Part shown: in pieces, positions 8,727 to 17,331 of the stretch
Position numbering within the stretch: position 1 is the first letter of the stretch
Layout of the letters: each line of letters opens with the position of its first letter
Assembly (NCBI GenBank): GCA_019636235.1
Contig: JAHBXW010000005.1
Coordinates: forward strand, 124,001-188,000
Direction of reading: 5' to 3'
Source: Planctomyces sp.
Lineage (GTDB): Bacteria; Planctomycetota; Planctomycetia; Planctomycetales; Planctomycetaceae
Length of the DNA: 64,000 nt
Made by a program: the position numbers and the translations under genes
The notes under the pieces: model-generated
Database searches by the model: none
Seen by the model: the letters and a program-made list of their open reading frames with translations, nothing else
What the model was told of the DNA's origin: nothing

Positions 8727-9172
8727 ACCGTCCCGATGAGCCCGCAGCGGACGGGCATTCCCGACCTGGTGAATCGTCCGAGGGGCCGTACCGCACCTGG
8801 CCGCGCCCGCCGGTGGAAACGCTGATCGGCCGCGCGCTGCGACTGCGGTGTCCGCGGTGCGGGGCAGGGAAGCTGTTCCGCGGATGGTTCACGATGCACG
8901 AGCGGTGTTCGGGCTGCGGCCTGAAATTCGAGCGGGCCCCGGGGTATTACCTGGGTTCGACGTATGTGAATTACGGGCTGACGGCGGTGCTGCTGCTGTT
9001 CGGGTACGTGTTCCTGCACTTTCGGCTGGGCTGGACGAACCAGCAGTTGCGCGTGCCGCTGGTGACGTTCTGCGTGGCGTTTCCGGTGCTGGCGTTCCGT
9101 CATGCGCGGGCGCTGTGGCTGGCGATGGACTGCCGCTGGGACCCGGCGCTGATGTCGTCGGAGGAGGATTGA
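8723..9172 (+). CDS. DUF983 zinc-ribbon membrane protein
   Basis: The protein is 149 residues from the GTG at 8723, which overlaps the nif3 stop and has GGAG seven bases upstream; an ATG at 8711 is an alternative start. After a ~35-residue polar N-terminus it has a zinc ribbon with two Cys pairs, LRCPRCGAGKLFRGW and CSGCGLKFERAPGYY. Two transmembrane helices follow (about residues 88-105 and 115-135). This is the DUF983 arrangement, found next to haem-copper oxidase or unrelated genes in many bacteria. Function is unknown; a membrane-linked metal or redox role is often guessed. Confidence 0.88.
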   Translation: MNRPDEPAADGHSRPGESSEGPYRTWPRPPVETLIGRALRLRCPRCGAGKLFRGWFTMHERCSGCGLKFERAPGYYLGSTYVNYGLTAVLLLFGYVFLHFRLGWTNQQLRVPLVTFCVAFPVLAFRHARALWLAMDCRWDPALMSSEED

Positions 9173-9220
9173 CGGCTTGTCCGACGGCGGCCTGAGCCGC
9201 AGGGTTGTTTCCCGCGGCGT

Positions 9221-9358
9221 TGCGACGCCGTCGAGGAACGCTGGCCGTAGGGCGGCGTCGAGGAACGAGACCCACCGCACGTCTGGAGTCATTGCAAATT
9301 GCAAAACGGCAATTGCAAAGTGCAAATTGAAGGCAGGTGCGGGGGACGTCAGTCCCCT
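9221..9358. repeat. Dispersed intergenic repeat, copy A
   Basis: Bases 9221-9302 match 9591-9672 (offset 370) with about nine mismatches in 82. The block contains GAGGAACGAGACCCACCGCA, followed by an A/T-rich part built from repeated 'TTGCAAA' words, and ends in the perfect hairpin GGGGAC-GTCA-GTCCCC at 9343-9358. The reverse complement also matches 14446-14550. No transposase or coding signal is present. Confidence 0.75.
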
Positions 9359-9373
9359 GTGGGACGAATCGAT

Positions 9374-9430
9374 GGTGGGTCTCGCCGGCTCGCCCCAGGG
9401 GCTCGGCCGGCTCGACGCCACCCTACCGCG
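9374..9430. repeat. Second dispersed repeat module, copy 1
   Basis: The stretch beginning GGTGGGTCTCGCCGGCTCGC and ending GGCTCGACGCCACCCTACCG resembles the reverse complement of 14181-14230 at roughly 42 of 50 positions. It lies between the two copies of the first repeat module in the same gap. Confidence 0.6.
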
Positions 9431-9560
9431 CGGGAGCAGGTCAAACGGGCGCCACGGTCGGCTCGTCCGACCGTGACGGATGAAAACGCTCCGTGCGGCC
9501 GGGGCTGGACCGAGCGCAGCGAGAGAAGCCCCGGGGCGTCGATGTTCTTGTGTTGAATGC

Positions 9561-9587
9561 GCCGGAGCCGAGGGTTTGATCCTCTCG
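9561..9587. repeat. Short hairpin repeat, copy 1 (minus orientation)
   Basis: On the minus strand this reads CGAGAGGATCAAACCCTCGG followed by CTCCGGC. It shares the pattern CGAGgGGATsAacCCTCGGCTCaGG with sequences at 31718-31745 and 49537-49566. The stem is imperfect in this copy. Confidence 0.5.
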
Positions 9588-9590
9588 ACA

Positions 9591-9700
9591 TTGCAATGCC
9601 GTCGGGGAACGCTGGCCGCAGGGTGGCGTCGAGGAACGAGACCCACCGCATGTCTGGCGTCATTGCAAATTGGAGAGGCGAGCGAGGGACGTCAGACCCA
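9591..9700. repeat. Dispersed intergenic repeat, copy B
   Basis: This is the second direct copy of the module at 9221-9358. It keeps the 82-base core and the GGGACGTCAGACCC end but lacks about 28 bases of the A/T-rich middle. It abuts the stop codon of the DUF4265 gene at 9692. The gap 9173-9691 holds only repeats. Confidence 0.7.
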
Positions 9701-10153
9701 CCACAACAACGGCGTGATGCCATCGGCCGGGTCGTACACGTTGCCATAGTACCACTCCCAGCCCTCATGCCCGTCCGCCCAGCGGGTAAAGAAGTCTTCC
9801 ACGGCGGCGAAGCCGATGGCGACAGGGATCGAGAATGTCAGCCCGCGTTCGATCTTTCCATCCAGCGAGCCTCCGAGTCTGGAGATACACGCGGCCAGTT
9901 CCGCCACGTAGGGCGCGACAGGCTCATTCGCGAAGACCTGAACCGCGAGATTGCCGCTCCGCCGGGTCACCTCGAACGCGCCTGTGTCGTCCGTCAGTCG
10001 GAACTCATCCCCGGCGGCGATGCCCTGCACCAGCCCTGGCGAATACAGCAGCCGGTACCTTCCGGGACCGATTGCTTCCGCGTGCACCGGTTCGTGGAGC
10101 GGTTGTCCCTGCCGGAACCCGATCAACAACAAGACATGCTGTTCCGCGCCCAT
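9692..10153 (-). CDS. DUF4265 domain protein
   Basis: About 153 residues from the ATG at 10153; the frame is open to 10225 but the extra residues do not look like the family. The sequence has the DUF4265 pattern: an N-terminal beta strand (EQHVLLLIGFRQG), 'PVHAEAIGPGRYRLLYSPGLVQGIAAGDEF', and RRSGNLAVQVF, then a C-terminal half ending near GWEWYYGNVYDPADG. Function is unknown. DUF4265 proteins are often seen beside small accessory or immunity-type genes. Here it is the last of three minus-strand genes and its 3' end touches a dispersed repeat. Confidence 0.75.
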   Translation of the reverse strand: MGAEQHVLLLIGFRQGQPLHEPVHAEAIGPGRYRLLYSPGLVQGIAAGDEFRLTDDTGAFEVTRRSGNLAVQVFANEPVAPYVAELAACISRLGGSLDGKIERGLTFSIPVAIGFAAVEDFFTRWADGHEGWEWYYGNVYDPADGITPLLWWV

Positions 10154-10259
10154 TTCATGGCATCCCGTGAAAACAAACGAAGGGAAAGCTGCTGAGCCCG
10201 GGCCGACGCTGACCATGGAGCCCAAACCAAGCAGATCGGCGCGGCATCGTCCGAACGGC

Positions 10260-11048
10260 TCAGGAATGGAACGGCTGGTAGCCCTGATAAGCGAAGTTCG
10301 CGTTCTCGGTCGCGTAGAACCCGTCCATCTGCAGGTTCTCGGGGATGCACGCCAACGCCTCGCGATAACGGGCCGACGTCGTCAGGCCCACGCCGGCCAG
10401 CACTCCCCGCAGCGACTTGCACTGGCGGACACGCGCGAACTCTCCCGGCGGCAGCAACTTCGCCTCCATGACGATGAGGTCCTCCAGGGCACGCGCCGAC
10501 TCAATCCCCTCCAGCGAAATCAGACCGTTCATCGTCTGCAGCAACAGCCGCCGCAGCTGCTTGTTTTTCGAGAAATCCGGCAGCCGCTCGATCCCCTTGC
10601 AGGAATCGACATCCAGCAGCTGCAGTTTGGGCATGGCGGACACGAAGTCCAGATTCTGCAGCGAAGGCAGGCGCATCAACCGCAGGCCGAACAGCGACTT
10701 TGCGACGGACAGCGTCTCGAAGGCTTTGCAGCCGCCAAATCGCATATCAAAGATTCGCAGTTGTTTCAGCCCTTGCAGAAACCCGAAGTCCGGAACCGTG
10801 ACCCGCAGAAAGCACAATTCTCGGAGCGAGGCGAGGTTGGCGATGGCGTCCAGTCCCTTGGCATGACCTCCGACAGTCAACTCTTCGAGAAACGAAAACG
10901 ACTCAAGGAACTCGACCGATTTCCGCTTGGACGCCTCAACTTCGATCTCCAGCGACCGCTCGCCCGCGGCCTGCATTTCCACGGCCAAACGCCGGGCGCC
11001 CTCTTCATCCGGCGCCTCGACGAGTTTTCGAACCTTGACGTTCGTCAT
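10260..11048 (-). CDS. Leucine-rich-repeat protein
   Basis: The 262-residue protein has a ~40-residue N-terminal segment with alternating acidic and basic residues, then about six to seven degenerate leucine-rich repeats of ~22-25 residues (for example NLASLRELCFLRVTVPDFGF and LKQLRIFDMRFGG). It ends with a non-repeat cap after about residue 215. There is no signal peptide and no transmembrane segment, so it should be cytoplasmic. LRRs mediate protein-protein contacts. It lies 106 bases upstream of the DUF4265 start and 65 bases downstream of the unknown gene. A role in recognition or immunity is possible but not shown. Confidence 0.82.
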   Translation of the reverse strand: MTNVKVRKLVEAPDEEGARRLAVEMQAAGERSLEIEVEASKRKSVEFLESFSFLEELTVGGHAKGLDAIANLASLRELCFLRVTVPDFGFLQGLKQLRIFDMRFGGCKAFETLSVAKSLFGLRLMRLPSLQNLDFVSAMPKLQLLDVDSCKGIERLPDFSKNKQLRRLLLQTMNGLISLEGIESARALEDLIVMEAKLLPPGEFARVRQCKSLRGVLAGVGLTTSARYREALACIPENLQMDGFYATENANFAYQGYQPFHS

Positions 11049-11113
11049 CGTGCTCTCCGCGGTGCGTTGAGGAGTGCGGATATCGTCCCACTCTGGACCA
11101 GCATCCGCGCGAA

Positions 11114-11647
11114 CTACTCGGGGCGATCGAAGGTGTTCGCATTCGTCCGGTAGGCGCCGCCCGGAGCCGACGGGTTCACCAGCACGACATAGTCCGGCAA
11201 GGCGCCGGGGGCCGGCCCCTCATCGGTCTGCATGCCGGGCTCTTCGTCCCAGGCGATCAGATGCACCCTTACGGCGTATTCGCCGGCGGGCAGCGACAGC
11301 GTGCCCACGCCGCGTTCCAGCGGCAGCGTCACCTGTTCGATGCCCGAGACGCCGACGGCGCCTGTCGACTGCAGTCGATAGGGCTCGGACGCGACGATCA
11401 AGTGTTTCGTCTCGCGATCAGTCAAACCGGCCCGGGCGGAGTCGGTCCCCACGCGGACCTCCACATCCATCGCGCCGTCCGAACCGATGTTCAGCGGCAC
11501 AAAGTGCCCGGCCGCTATGTGGCGGGCGATGTCGGCATCGTTGAGGAGTTCACGCGACCAGGAGTCGTAGTCGCTGACGCCTGCGAAGGCGGACTGATCC
11601 CAGAGGCAGTGCATTCCGCAATCGGTGGGGTGGAGTCCACGGTGCAT
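11114..11647 (-). CDS. Unrecognised protein in the accessory cluster
   Basis: The 177-residue protein was not assigned to a family. It starts MHRGLHPTDCG after a strong GAGGGG site five bases upstream. The middle carries DYDSWSRELLNDADIARHIA and FVPLNIGSDGAMDVEVRVG, and the C-terminal half looks beta-rich (LSLPAGEYAVRVHLIAWD, then LPDYVVLVNPS). There is no signal peptide or membrane segment. It is the first gene of a minus-strand trio with the LRR and DUF4265 genes. Its size and beta-rich, acidic make-up would fit a small immunity-type protein; this is inference from context only. Confidence 0.75.
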   Translation of the reverse strand: MHRGLHPTDCGMHCLWDQSAFAGVSDYDSWSRELLNDADIARHIAAGHFVPLNIGSDGAMDVEVRVGTDSARAGLTDRETKHLIVASEPYRLQSTGAVGVSGIEQVTLPLERGVGTLSLPAGEYAVRVHLIAWDEEPGMQTDEGPAPGALPDYVVLVNPSAPGGAYRTNANTFDRPE

Positions 11648-11787
11648 CGATTCCCCTCAGCTGAAGAAGTCTTCAGAGTGCCTAATCTGCAGACACTACC
11701 TGCGCGAGCGCAAACCGCAACCCCGCAGTGCAATCCCGGATGGACCAGGCCGCGACCAGACGGAATCGCCAGCCGACGCGCGCGTCT

Positions 11788-12693
11788 TCACACCCGGTTC
11801 AATTCCAGCCACAAGGCCCGGTAGTACCGCAGCAGCTCCTCGCCGGACGCTTCGTCGGGCGGCGTGCGACCAACTTCAATCAGCGTGTAGCGGTCGTACC
11901 CGGTCTCCCGCAGCAGCCGGAACAGCTCGCGGTACGGATACCCGCCCGCGGCGTCGCGATACAAGTCGTTGATGTGGCAGGAGCGGATCCAGGGGGCCAG
12001 CATCTCGAACGCGGCCGCCACCGAGCCATCCCGAACATCCGTTCCGTTCGAGTTCCAGGTCAGCCCCACGGCCGGATGCCCGCAGCGCTCCATCATGGTC
12101 CGGCAATGCTCAGGCTGCGACGTCTCCGCCCCATGCACCTCCAGCCAGATCTCCACTCCCGCCTCCGCCGCCGCTGCGCCGCACTCGCGGAGCGCATCGC
12201 CGATCTGCGCCAAGGTCTGCTCGGCCGGAACCTCCTTCGGAAGTCCGTTCGGGCGAACTTTGACGCCCCGCCCGCCAATGTCCCGCGTCAGCTCAATGAA
12301 CCGCAGACAGGTTTCGATCTGAGAACGCACGACCGCGGGATCGGGGGAATGAAACTCGCAGGTCGTTCCGCAGCCCCAGCAGACGACGCCGGCATCCTCG
12401 AACTGCCGGCGCACCTCGGCCCGCTGGGCAGGCGACAGGTCCGGTTCGACTCCGTGACGATGCGTCGTGCGGAGTTCGACGGCCTCGATTCCGACGGCGC
12501 TGCAAATCCGCAGCGTCGTCGCCAGGTCCCAGTCCTTGGCGATGTTGTACGTCACAAGGCCCAGGCCGAACGCCGGGCGCGCGGGACGCGCCGCGACCTC
12601 CCCCCGCGCGGCGACGGGGGCGAGAGTTCCCGCCGCGGCGGCCAGTCCGGCCGACTGCAACAGGCGGCGACGCGACAGCTGTTCGCTGGGCAT
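11788..12693 (-). CDS. Tat-exported sugar phosphate isomerase/epimerase-like TIM barrel
   Basis: The 301-residue protein starts with a twin-arginine signal, LSRRRLLQSAGLAAAAGTLA, then an AP-endonuclease-2/xylose-isomerase-like TIM barrel. Visible metal-site-type residues are Glu in IEAVELRTTH, His in CHINDLYRD, Glu in IWLEVHGAE and the terminal YTLIEVGRTPPDE. Secreted members of this superfamily are common in planctomycetes and are usually placed in sugar or inositol metabolism, but their substrates are mostly unknown. It is downstream of the dehydrogenase gene at 12798 on the same strand, with a 104-base gap. Confidence 0.88.
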   Translation of the reverse strand: MPSEQLSRRRLLQSAGLAAAAGTLAPVAARGEVAARPARPAFGLGLVTYNIAKDWDLATTLRICSAVGIEAVELRTTHRHGVEPDLSPAQRAEVRRQFEDAGVVCWGCGTTCEFHSPDPAVVRSQIETCLRFIELTRDIGGRGVKVRPNGLPKEVPAEQTLAQIGDALRECGAAAAEAGVEIWLEVHGAETSQPEHCRTMMERCGHPAVGLTWNSNGTDVRDGSVAAAFEMLAPWIRSCHINDLYRDAAGGYPYRELFRLLRETGYDRYTLIEVGRTPPDEASGEELLRYYRALWLELNRV

Positions 12694-12797
12694 TCCGAGT
12701 CCTCCCGAACGGGGCGGCGCGGCCCCGGGCTGACGACGGACGGCGGACGCCTGGAAACCGCAGCCCCGGGCGCTCGCCGCGCGGATTCCCGAGGCGT

Positions 12798-13982
12798 CTA
12801 CTTGCCGCGAATCTTGCGGCAGATGGCCTCGGCCATTTCCTGAGTGCCGACCGCCGTCGGATCGTTGCGGTTCGGCTTCATGTCGTACGTTACGTCCTTG
12901 CCCTCGGCGATCACGGAGCTGACGGCCGCTTCCAGTCGCGTGGCCGCGTCGTGCTCGCCCAGGTAGTCCAGCATCAGCTTGGCCGACAGGATCAGCGCGG
13001 TCGGGTTGACCTTGTTCATTCCCTTGTACTTGGGAGCGCTGCCGTGGACGGCCTCGAAGATCGCCGTGTCATCGCCGAAGTTCGCCCCCGGAGCGACGCC
13101 CAGGCCGCCGACCAGGCCGGCGCACAAATCGCTGAGAATGTCGCCGTACAGGTTCTCGGTGACGATCACGTCGTACAGCTCGGGCTTCTGAACGAGCTGC
13201 ATGCACATGTTGTCGATCAGCCGCTCGTTGTAGACGACCTTGCCCTGCGTGTCCTGCGCCTTGCCGACGAGTTCGGCATCGGGTTTGACGCCTTCAGCCA
13301 GGTCCTCCTGCTCGAACTTCGCGCCATAGGCGAGGGCGACGGCGCGGGACTCGTCGTACCACAGCCCGTCGGTGAACTTCATGATGTTCGCCTTGCAGAC
13401 GGACGTGACCGTCTTGCGCTGATTGCTGACCGCATAGCGGAAGGCGAAGTCGACGATGCGGCGGGTGCCCTCGACGGAGATCGGCTTGATGCTGACGCCC
13501 GTCGTGTCGAGCCCGGTGCCGATCTTGCGGCCGGTGGCGAGGCTGTTGATGGTGCGGATCAGGTCGGCCGTCTTCTCGGCTCCGGCCTGGAACTCGACGC
13601 CGGCGTACAGGTCTTCGGTGTTTTCCCGGACGAGGACCAGGTCCACGGCGGAGTTCTGGTAGTTGCTGCGCACGCCGTGAAAGATCTTGCAGGGGCGGAC
13701 ACAGGCGAACAGGTTGAGTTCCTGCCGCAGGTAGACGTTGACGCTGCGGAAACCCTTGCCGATGGGGGTGGTGATCGGCGACTTCAGGGCGACCTTGTTC
13801 TTGCGGATCGATTCCAGGACGGAATCGGGCACCTTGCCGACGGCCTCGATGACTTCGATGCCGCACTCCTGGACGTCCCAGTCGATCTGGACGCCGGTGG
13901 CGTCGACGCATTTGCGGGTGGCTTCGGCGAGTTCGGGTCCGGTTCCGTCGCCGGGGATCAGTGTGACTTGATGCTTGGCCAT
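12798..13982 (-). CDS. NAD-type isocitrate dehydrogenase (isocitrate/isopropylmalate family)
   Basis: The 394-residue enzyme starts [20 protein letters not shown]; the frame extends 73 codons upstream but that part is not conserved-looking. The isocitrate/3-isopropylmalate dehydrogenase signatures are all present: [61 protein letters not shown] and [17 protein letters not shown]. The [10 protein letters not shown] form and the VNVYLR block are those of eukaryote-like NAD isocitrate dehydrogenases, which oxidatively decarboxylate isocitrate in the TCA cycle. Cofactor choice (NAD versus NADP) is inferred from similarity. A 555-base repeat-bearing gap lies upstream. Confidence 0.88.
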   Translation of the reverse strand: MAKHQVTLIPGDGTGPELAEATRKCVDATGVQIDWDVQECGIEVIEAVGKVPDSVLESIRKNKVALKSPITTPIGKGFRSVNVYLRQELNLFACVRPCKIFHGVRSNYQNSAVDLVLVRENTEDLYAGVEFQAGAEKTADLIRTINSLATGRKIGTGLDTTGVSIKPISVEGTRRIVDFAFRYAVSNQRKTVTSVCKANIMKFTDGLWYDESRAVALAYGAKFEQEDLAEGVKPDAELVGKAQDTQGKVVYNERLIDNMCMQLVQKPELYDVIVTENLYGDILSDLCAGLVGGLGVAPGANFGDDTAIFEAVHGSAPKYKGMNKVNPTALILSAKLMLDYLGEHDAATRLEAAVSSVIAEGKDVTYDMKPNRNDPTAVGTQEMAEAICRKIRGK

Positions 13983-14180
13983 GTCGGGCGTGAATCGCTG
14001 AAAAGGTGGTGTGTGCGGTTGGGCTCGGGACCGTACCAGAATCGGCGGGCGCGGTTCAAGAAGCCGGCCGCAGGTCTGTGCAGCCGTGTGTGGAGGACGC
14101 AGTTCGAAACCCCGACTCGATCCATCGCGAATCCAGCACAGGACGGATAAGTCCAGGAGATGGATTGAAACGAAGCTGTC

Positions 14181-14230
14181 TGGTGGCGTCGAGCCGGGCA
14201 AGCCCGCAGGGCGAGCCAGCGAGGACCCAC
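14181..14230. repeat. Second dispersed repeat module, copy 2 (inverted)
   Basis: Read on the minus strand this stretch gives GTGGGTCCTCGCTGGCTCGC followed by a variable middle and CCCGGCTCGACGCCACCA, closely matching 9374-9430. It lies upstream of the isocitrate dehydrogenase gene. The gap 13983-14537 otherwise contains copy C of the first module and no gene. Confidence 0.6.
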
Positions 14231-14445
14231 AATGGGCGTTGGTGAACGCCCCCTACGGCGAGCCCCGGTTGGGTGGCACGTCCCGGAGCGCCGCGGGCGT
14301 GGTCCGGCCTGCGGCTTCACACCGCGTCAGTTGCTCGCTCCGTCAATGACAAATGATCATTCCGCGATGACCATTGACCAATTCCCCTGAGTGTGAGCCT
14401 GCACCACGCCCTTCCGGCGTCAGGGCGTGCCGCACGAGCGACCTC

Positions 14446-14550
14446 TTCAACTTGCACTCTGCAATTCTCGTTTTGCAGTTCGCAATTAACCGACGAACAT
14501 GCGGTGCGTCTCGTGCCTCGACCGCACCCTACCGCCGCTACGCAGTGCGG
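14446..14550. repeat. Dispersed intergenic repeat, copy C (inverted relative to copy A)
   Basis: TTCAACTTGCACTCTGCAAT, the following CGTTTTGCAGTTCGCAATTA, and ATGCGGTGCGTCTCGTGCCT align with the reverse complement of copy A over about 90 bases with scattered differences. The repeat runs into the last codons of kdsB (stop at 14538-14540). Confidence 0.65.
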
Positions 14551-15293
14551 CCGCGCATCCGTTCGACGAACGCCAGGTAATCTTCGGCGGTGTCGATGCC
14601 GCGCGTCCGCGTCCGGACGTTCACCACCAGGATCGACGCCCCGGCCTCCAGTGCCCGGAGCTGTTCCAGCTTCTCAAGCTGTTCCAGCCGTGACGGCGGC
14701 AGTTGCGTCAGCGCCTCGAGGAAAGTCGGGCGATACGCGTAGATGCCCAGGTGCAATCGCCAGGGGGAGTCCCCCTGCAGAAGCTCATCCGGCGACTCAT
14801 CGCGGCTGCAGGGAATCGGCAGCCGACTGAAATACAGGGCCCGGCCGTCGGCGGCACAAACGACCTTCACACAGGCGCGGTCCTCGAGCAGCGCGCGGCT
14901 GTGGATCGTGGTCGACAACGTCCCCATCTCGACTTCGGGGCGCGACTCCATCGCCATCACCAGCCGGTCGATGTCGGCCGGGTCCATGTCCGGTTCGTCC
15001 CCCTGCAGGTTGACGACCAGCTCCGCGTCCCCGCACCGGCGACGGACGACTTCCGCGATCCGGTCCGTCCCGCTGGGATGTTCGCCGGTCAGTTCGACCT
15101 GCGCTCCGAACTTCGTCGCCGCCTCCGCCAGTTCCGGGCTGTCAGCGGCGATCAGCACCTCATCCAGCGACGTCGCGCGGCAGGCGGCCTCCCACGCGTA
15201 TTGCAGCAGCGGTCGGCCGGTTTCCGCGAGCAGCAGCTTCCGTGGCAGGCGGGTGGACTGCAGCCGGGCGGGGATGACGCCGTACGTCTTCAA
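14538..15293 (-). CDS. kdsB: 3-deoxy-manno-octulosonate cytidylyltransferase
   Basis: The 251-residue enzyme has the KdsB N-terminus VIPARLQSTRLPRKLLL (nucleotide-binding RxxSxRLPxK), then GTDRIAEVVRR, LVVNLQGDEPDMDP and ALYFSRLPIPCSRD. It activates KDO with CTP to make CMP-KDO for lipopolysaccharide core synthesis in the cytoplasm, consistent with a Gram-negative type envelope. The length matches the family (about 250). It lies 55 bases downstream of the protease gene on the same strand, and a dispersed repeat overlaps its 3' end. Confidence 0.96.
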   Translation of the reverse strand: MKTYGVIPARLQSTRLPRKLLLAETGRPLLQYAWEAACRATSLDEVLIAADSPELAEAATKFGAQVELTGEHPSGTDRIAEVVRRRCGDAELVVNLQGDEPDMDPADIDRLVMAMESRPEVEMGTLSTTIHSRALLEDRACVKVVCAADGRALYFSRLPIPCSRDESPDELLQGDSPWRLHLGIYAYRPTFLEALTQLPPSRLEQLEKLEQLRALEAGASILVVNVRTRTRGIDTAEDYLAFVERMRGRTA

Positions 15294-15348
15294 CTCGACT
15301 CCTCCGTGATGCGTCCCGGTCCCGCGAGGCAGCGCCGCGGGCCGGCCG

Positions 15349-16800
15349 TCACTCCGTCCCGTCCGGGGCGTCGTCCGCGGGGCGCGTCAGCGTCACCAGC
15401 CGTTCGATCGTCCGACCCTGTTCCGCGCGGAGAACTTTGAGCAGTACGGCCTCGCCGGGGGACCGCTCGCGGAGGGTCCGCTCCAGTTCGGCCACCGTCG
15501 GCGTCGGCGTGCGGGCCGCTTCGACGATGACGTCGTACAACCGCAGGTCATTCGGTTCGTCGCCGCGGCACTGCATGACGAGCAGTCCCCGGACGCCCGC
15601 GGCCTGCCCGGCCTGGACGGCGAGCGAATCGGTGACGCTGGCCAGCTCCAGCCCCGCGGGGAGGATCTCGACCTTGGGATTGGGGTCGAACCGGCTTTGC
15701 TTGCGCTTCGGCGGGCGTTCCTTGAGCGTGACGTTAAGCGTCACCCGCCGTCCGGCGCGAAGCACCTCGATCGCCACGGTCGAATTGACGCGCATCAGAC
15801 TGACGCGATTGATGAGATGGTTCTCGTCCTCCACGTCCTCGCCGTCGATGGCCAGGATGATGTCGTCGACCGTGACGCCGGCGACGTCCGCGGGAGAGTT
15901 GCCATAGACCTCCACGACCCGGGCGCCGCGGCGACGGTCCAGGCGATAGCGCCGCGCGGCGGCGTCCGTGAAGTTGTCGTCCAGCCGCACGCCCAGGTAG
16001 CCGCGTTTGACTTCGCCATTCCGGAGCAGCTCCTCGACGACGAATCGCACAAGCTTGCTGGGGATGCTGAAGCCGATGCCCTCGTTGCCGCCTCCCTGGG
16101 AAGCGATGGCCGTGTTGATGCCCACGACGTGGCCCTGCAGGTCGATCAGCGGGCCGCCGCTGTTGCCGGGGTTGATGGCCGCGTCAGTCTGCAGGAAGTC
16201 CTGGTTGAGGATGTCCTCTTCGCCGAGGCCCAGTTGCAGGGCGCGGCGCGACTTGGCGCTGATGATGCCCAGCGTGACCGATTGCCGGAGTCCGAACGGA
16301 CTGCCCACGGCCAGCACGAAATGCCCGATGTCCAGCCGGTCGCTGTCCCCCCAGTCGGCGACGTGGGTGTGGTCGCAGTCGAGGAGCAGGACGGCGAGGT
16401 CGGTGTAGGGGTCTTCGAGGACGGCGCGGGGATGGACGACTCGGCCGTCGGACAGGCGGATGTCGATCTTCTGCCGCGCGGCCTTGGTGACGACGTGCCG
16501 GTTGGTGACGGCGATGAGCGTCTTGTCGGCCGGGTTCCGCATCAGGACGCCGGAGCCGGTTTCCTCGGTCGTACCGCGATCCGACTGGATGTGAACGACG
16601 GCCGGGCTGACCTGCGCGGCGATCCGGGACAGTTCTCGTCCGGCCTGTTCGAGTGCGTATCGGGCTGTGGGGGAGGAGGGGCTGGTGTCGAAATCAGCCC
16701 GGACTTCCGGCGGGGCGTCTTCAAAGGCCAGAGCGGGCAGGCCGGCGGCCAGCAGGGAGCAGAGGGCCGCCAGGACCCCGGGCAATCGACGTGACAGCAT
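15349..16800 (-). CDS. HtrA/DegP-type periplasmic serine protease with PDZ domains
   Basis: The 483-residue protein has a signal peptide (residues 1-25, cleavage near ALAFED), a trypsin-like protease domain and two C-terminal PDZ-type regions. The triad is visible: His ~102 in VTNRHVV, Asp ~134 in DPYTDLAVL, Ser ~214 in AINPGNSGGPLI. The first PDZ begins GYLGVRLDDNF near residue 275; the second, after about 385, is more divergent. It should act in the periplasm on misfolded proteins. The ATG at 16800 is preferred over an upstream ATG because it precedes the signal peptide and follows GGAG. The gene is 84 bases downstream of the zinc-finger gene. Confidence 0.93.
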   Translation of the reverse strand: MLSRRLPGVLAALCSLLAAGLPALAFEDAPPEVRADFDTSPSSPTARYALEQAGRELSRIAAQVSPAVVHIQSDRGTTEETGSGVLMRNPADKTLIAVTNRHVVTKAARQKIDIRLSDGRVVHPRAVLEDPYTDLAVLLLDCDHTHVADWGDSDRLDIGHFVLAVGSPFGLRQSVTLGIISAKSRRALQLGLGEEDILNQDFLQTDAAINPGNSGGPLIDLQGHVVGINTAIASQGGGNEGIGFSIPSKLVRFVVEELLRNGEVKRGYLGVRLDDNFTDAAARRYRLDRRRGARVVEVYGNSPADVAGVTVDDIILAIDGEDVEDENHLINRVSLMRVNSTVAIEVLRAGRRVTLNVTLKERPPKRKQSRFDPNPKVEILPAGLELASVTDSLAVQAGQAAGVRGLLVMQCRGDEPNDLRLYDVIVEAARTPTPTVAELERTLRERSPGEAVLLKVLRAEQGRTIERLVTLTRPADDAPDGTE

Positions 16801-16884
16801 GCGACGATCTCCGCGCGGACGACTGCGTCTCCAGGAATGGCTCGGGGAATTCCCGGACAGCGTCCGATCCAAAGCGCGCGGGCG

Positions 16885-17331
16885 TCACTCCATGTCCAGT
16901 TGACGCACCGTCAGCTCCTGATCGTGCTGCCGCGCCTGGTGTTCCCAGGCGGATTCCCAGTCAGCCGTATCCCGGCCTGCTCGGCGACGCCCCTCCATCG
17001 TCCGCTGGCAGTTCACGCAGCATGACGTGTACGGCAGCACCTGCAAGCGTGCAATGGGAATCGGCTTTTCGCAGCCTTCGCATCGACCATATCGTCCTTC
17101 GCGGAGCGCAGTCAGCGCAGATTCAATGCGCGACAACTCACGACTTTCCAGGGCCGCGAGTTGGGAATTCAGCTCCCGCTCCGAGTCGTCATACGCCGCA
17201 TCGATGGGATCGCTGGTCCCTGCGGCCGTCTCGCCGGTCAGCCCGATCTCGGACAGCAGCGACGTTCTCAACGCGTCCCGCTGATTGACGAGCTGATTGT
17301 AAAGTCTTTTGAGAGCGTCTTTTCGAGCCAC
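16885..17331 (-). CDS. TraR/DksA-type C4 zinc-finger protein
   Basis: The protein is 148 residues from the GTG at 17331, which follows a run AGGGGGG acting as ribosome site. The N-terminal two thirds is a coiled-coil-like helical region rich in Leu, Arg and Glu, with the acidic stretch DPIDAAYDDSERE. The C-terminal zinc finger is YGRCEGCEKPIPIARLQVLP then TSCCVNCQ. This is the DksA/TraR layout; such proteins enter the RNA polymerase secondary channel and tune transcription with ppGpp. The coiled-coil tip should carry paired acidic residues. It leads into the HtrA-type gene, so it may be its first co-transcribed gene. Confidence 0.9.
   Translation of the reverse strand: MARKDALKRLYNQLVNQRDALRTSLLSEIGLTGETAAGTSDPIDAAYDDSERELNSQLAALESRELSRIESALTALREGRYGRCEGCEKPIPIARLQVLPYTSCCVNCQRTMEGRRRAGRDTADWESAWEHQARQHDQELTVRQLDME

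Noticed and set aside
9349-9768. Open frames through the repeat copies that translate to similar peptides (RWVSFLDA-type)
   Set aside because: The shared peptide reflects the shared DNA repeat; about half of the base differences change amino acids, there is no ribosome site, and the same element appears in another frame at 14.4 kb.
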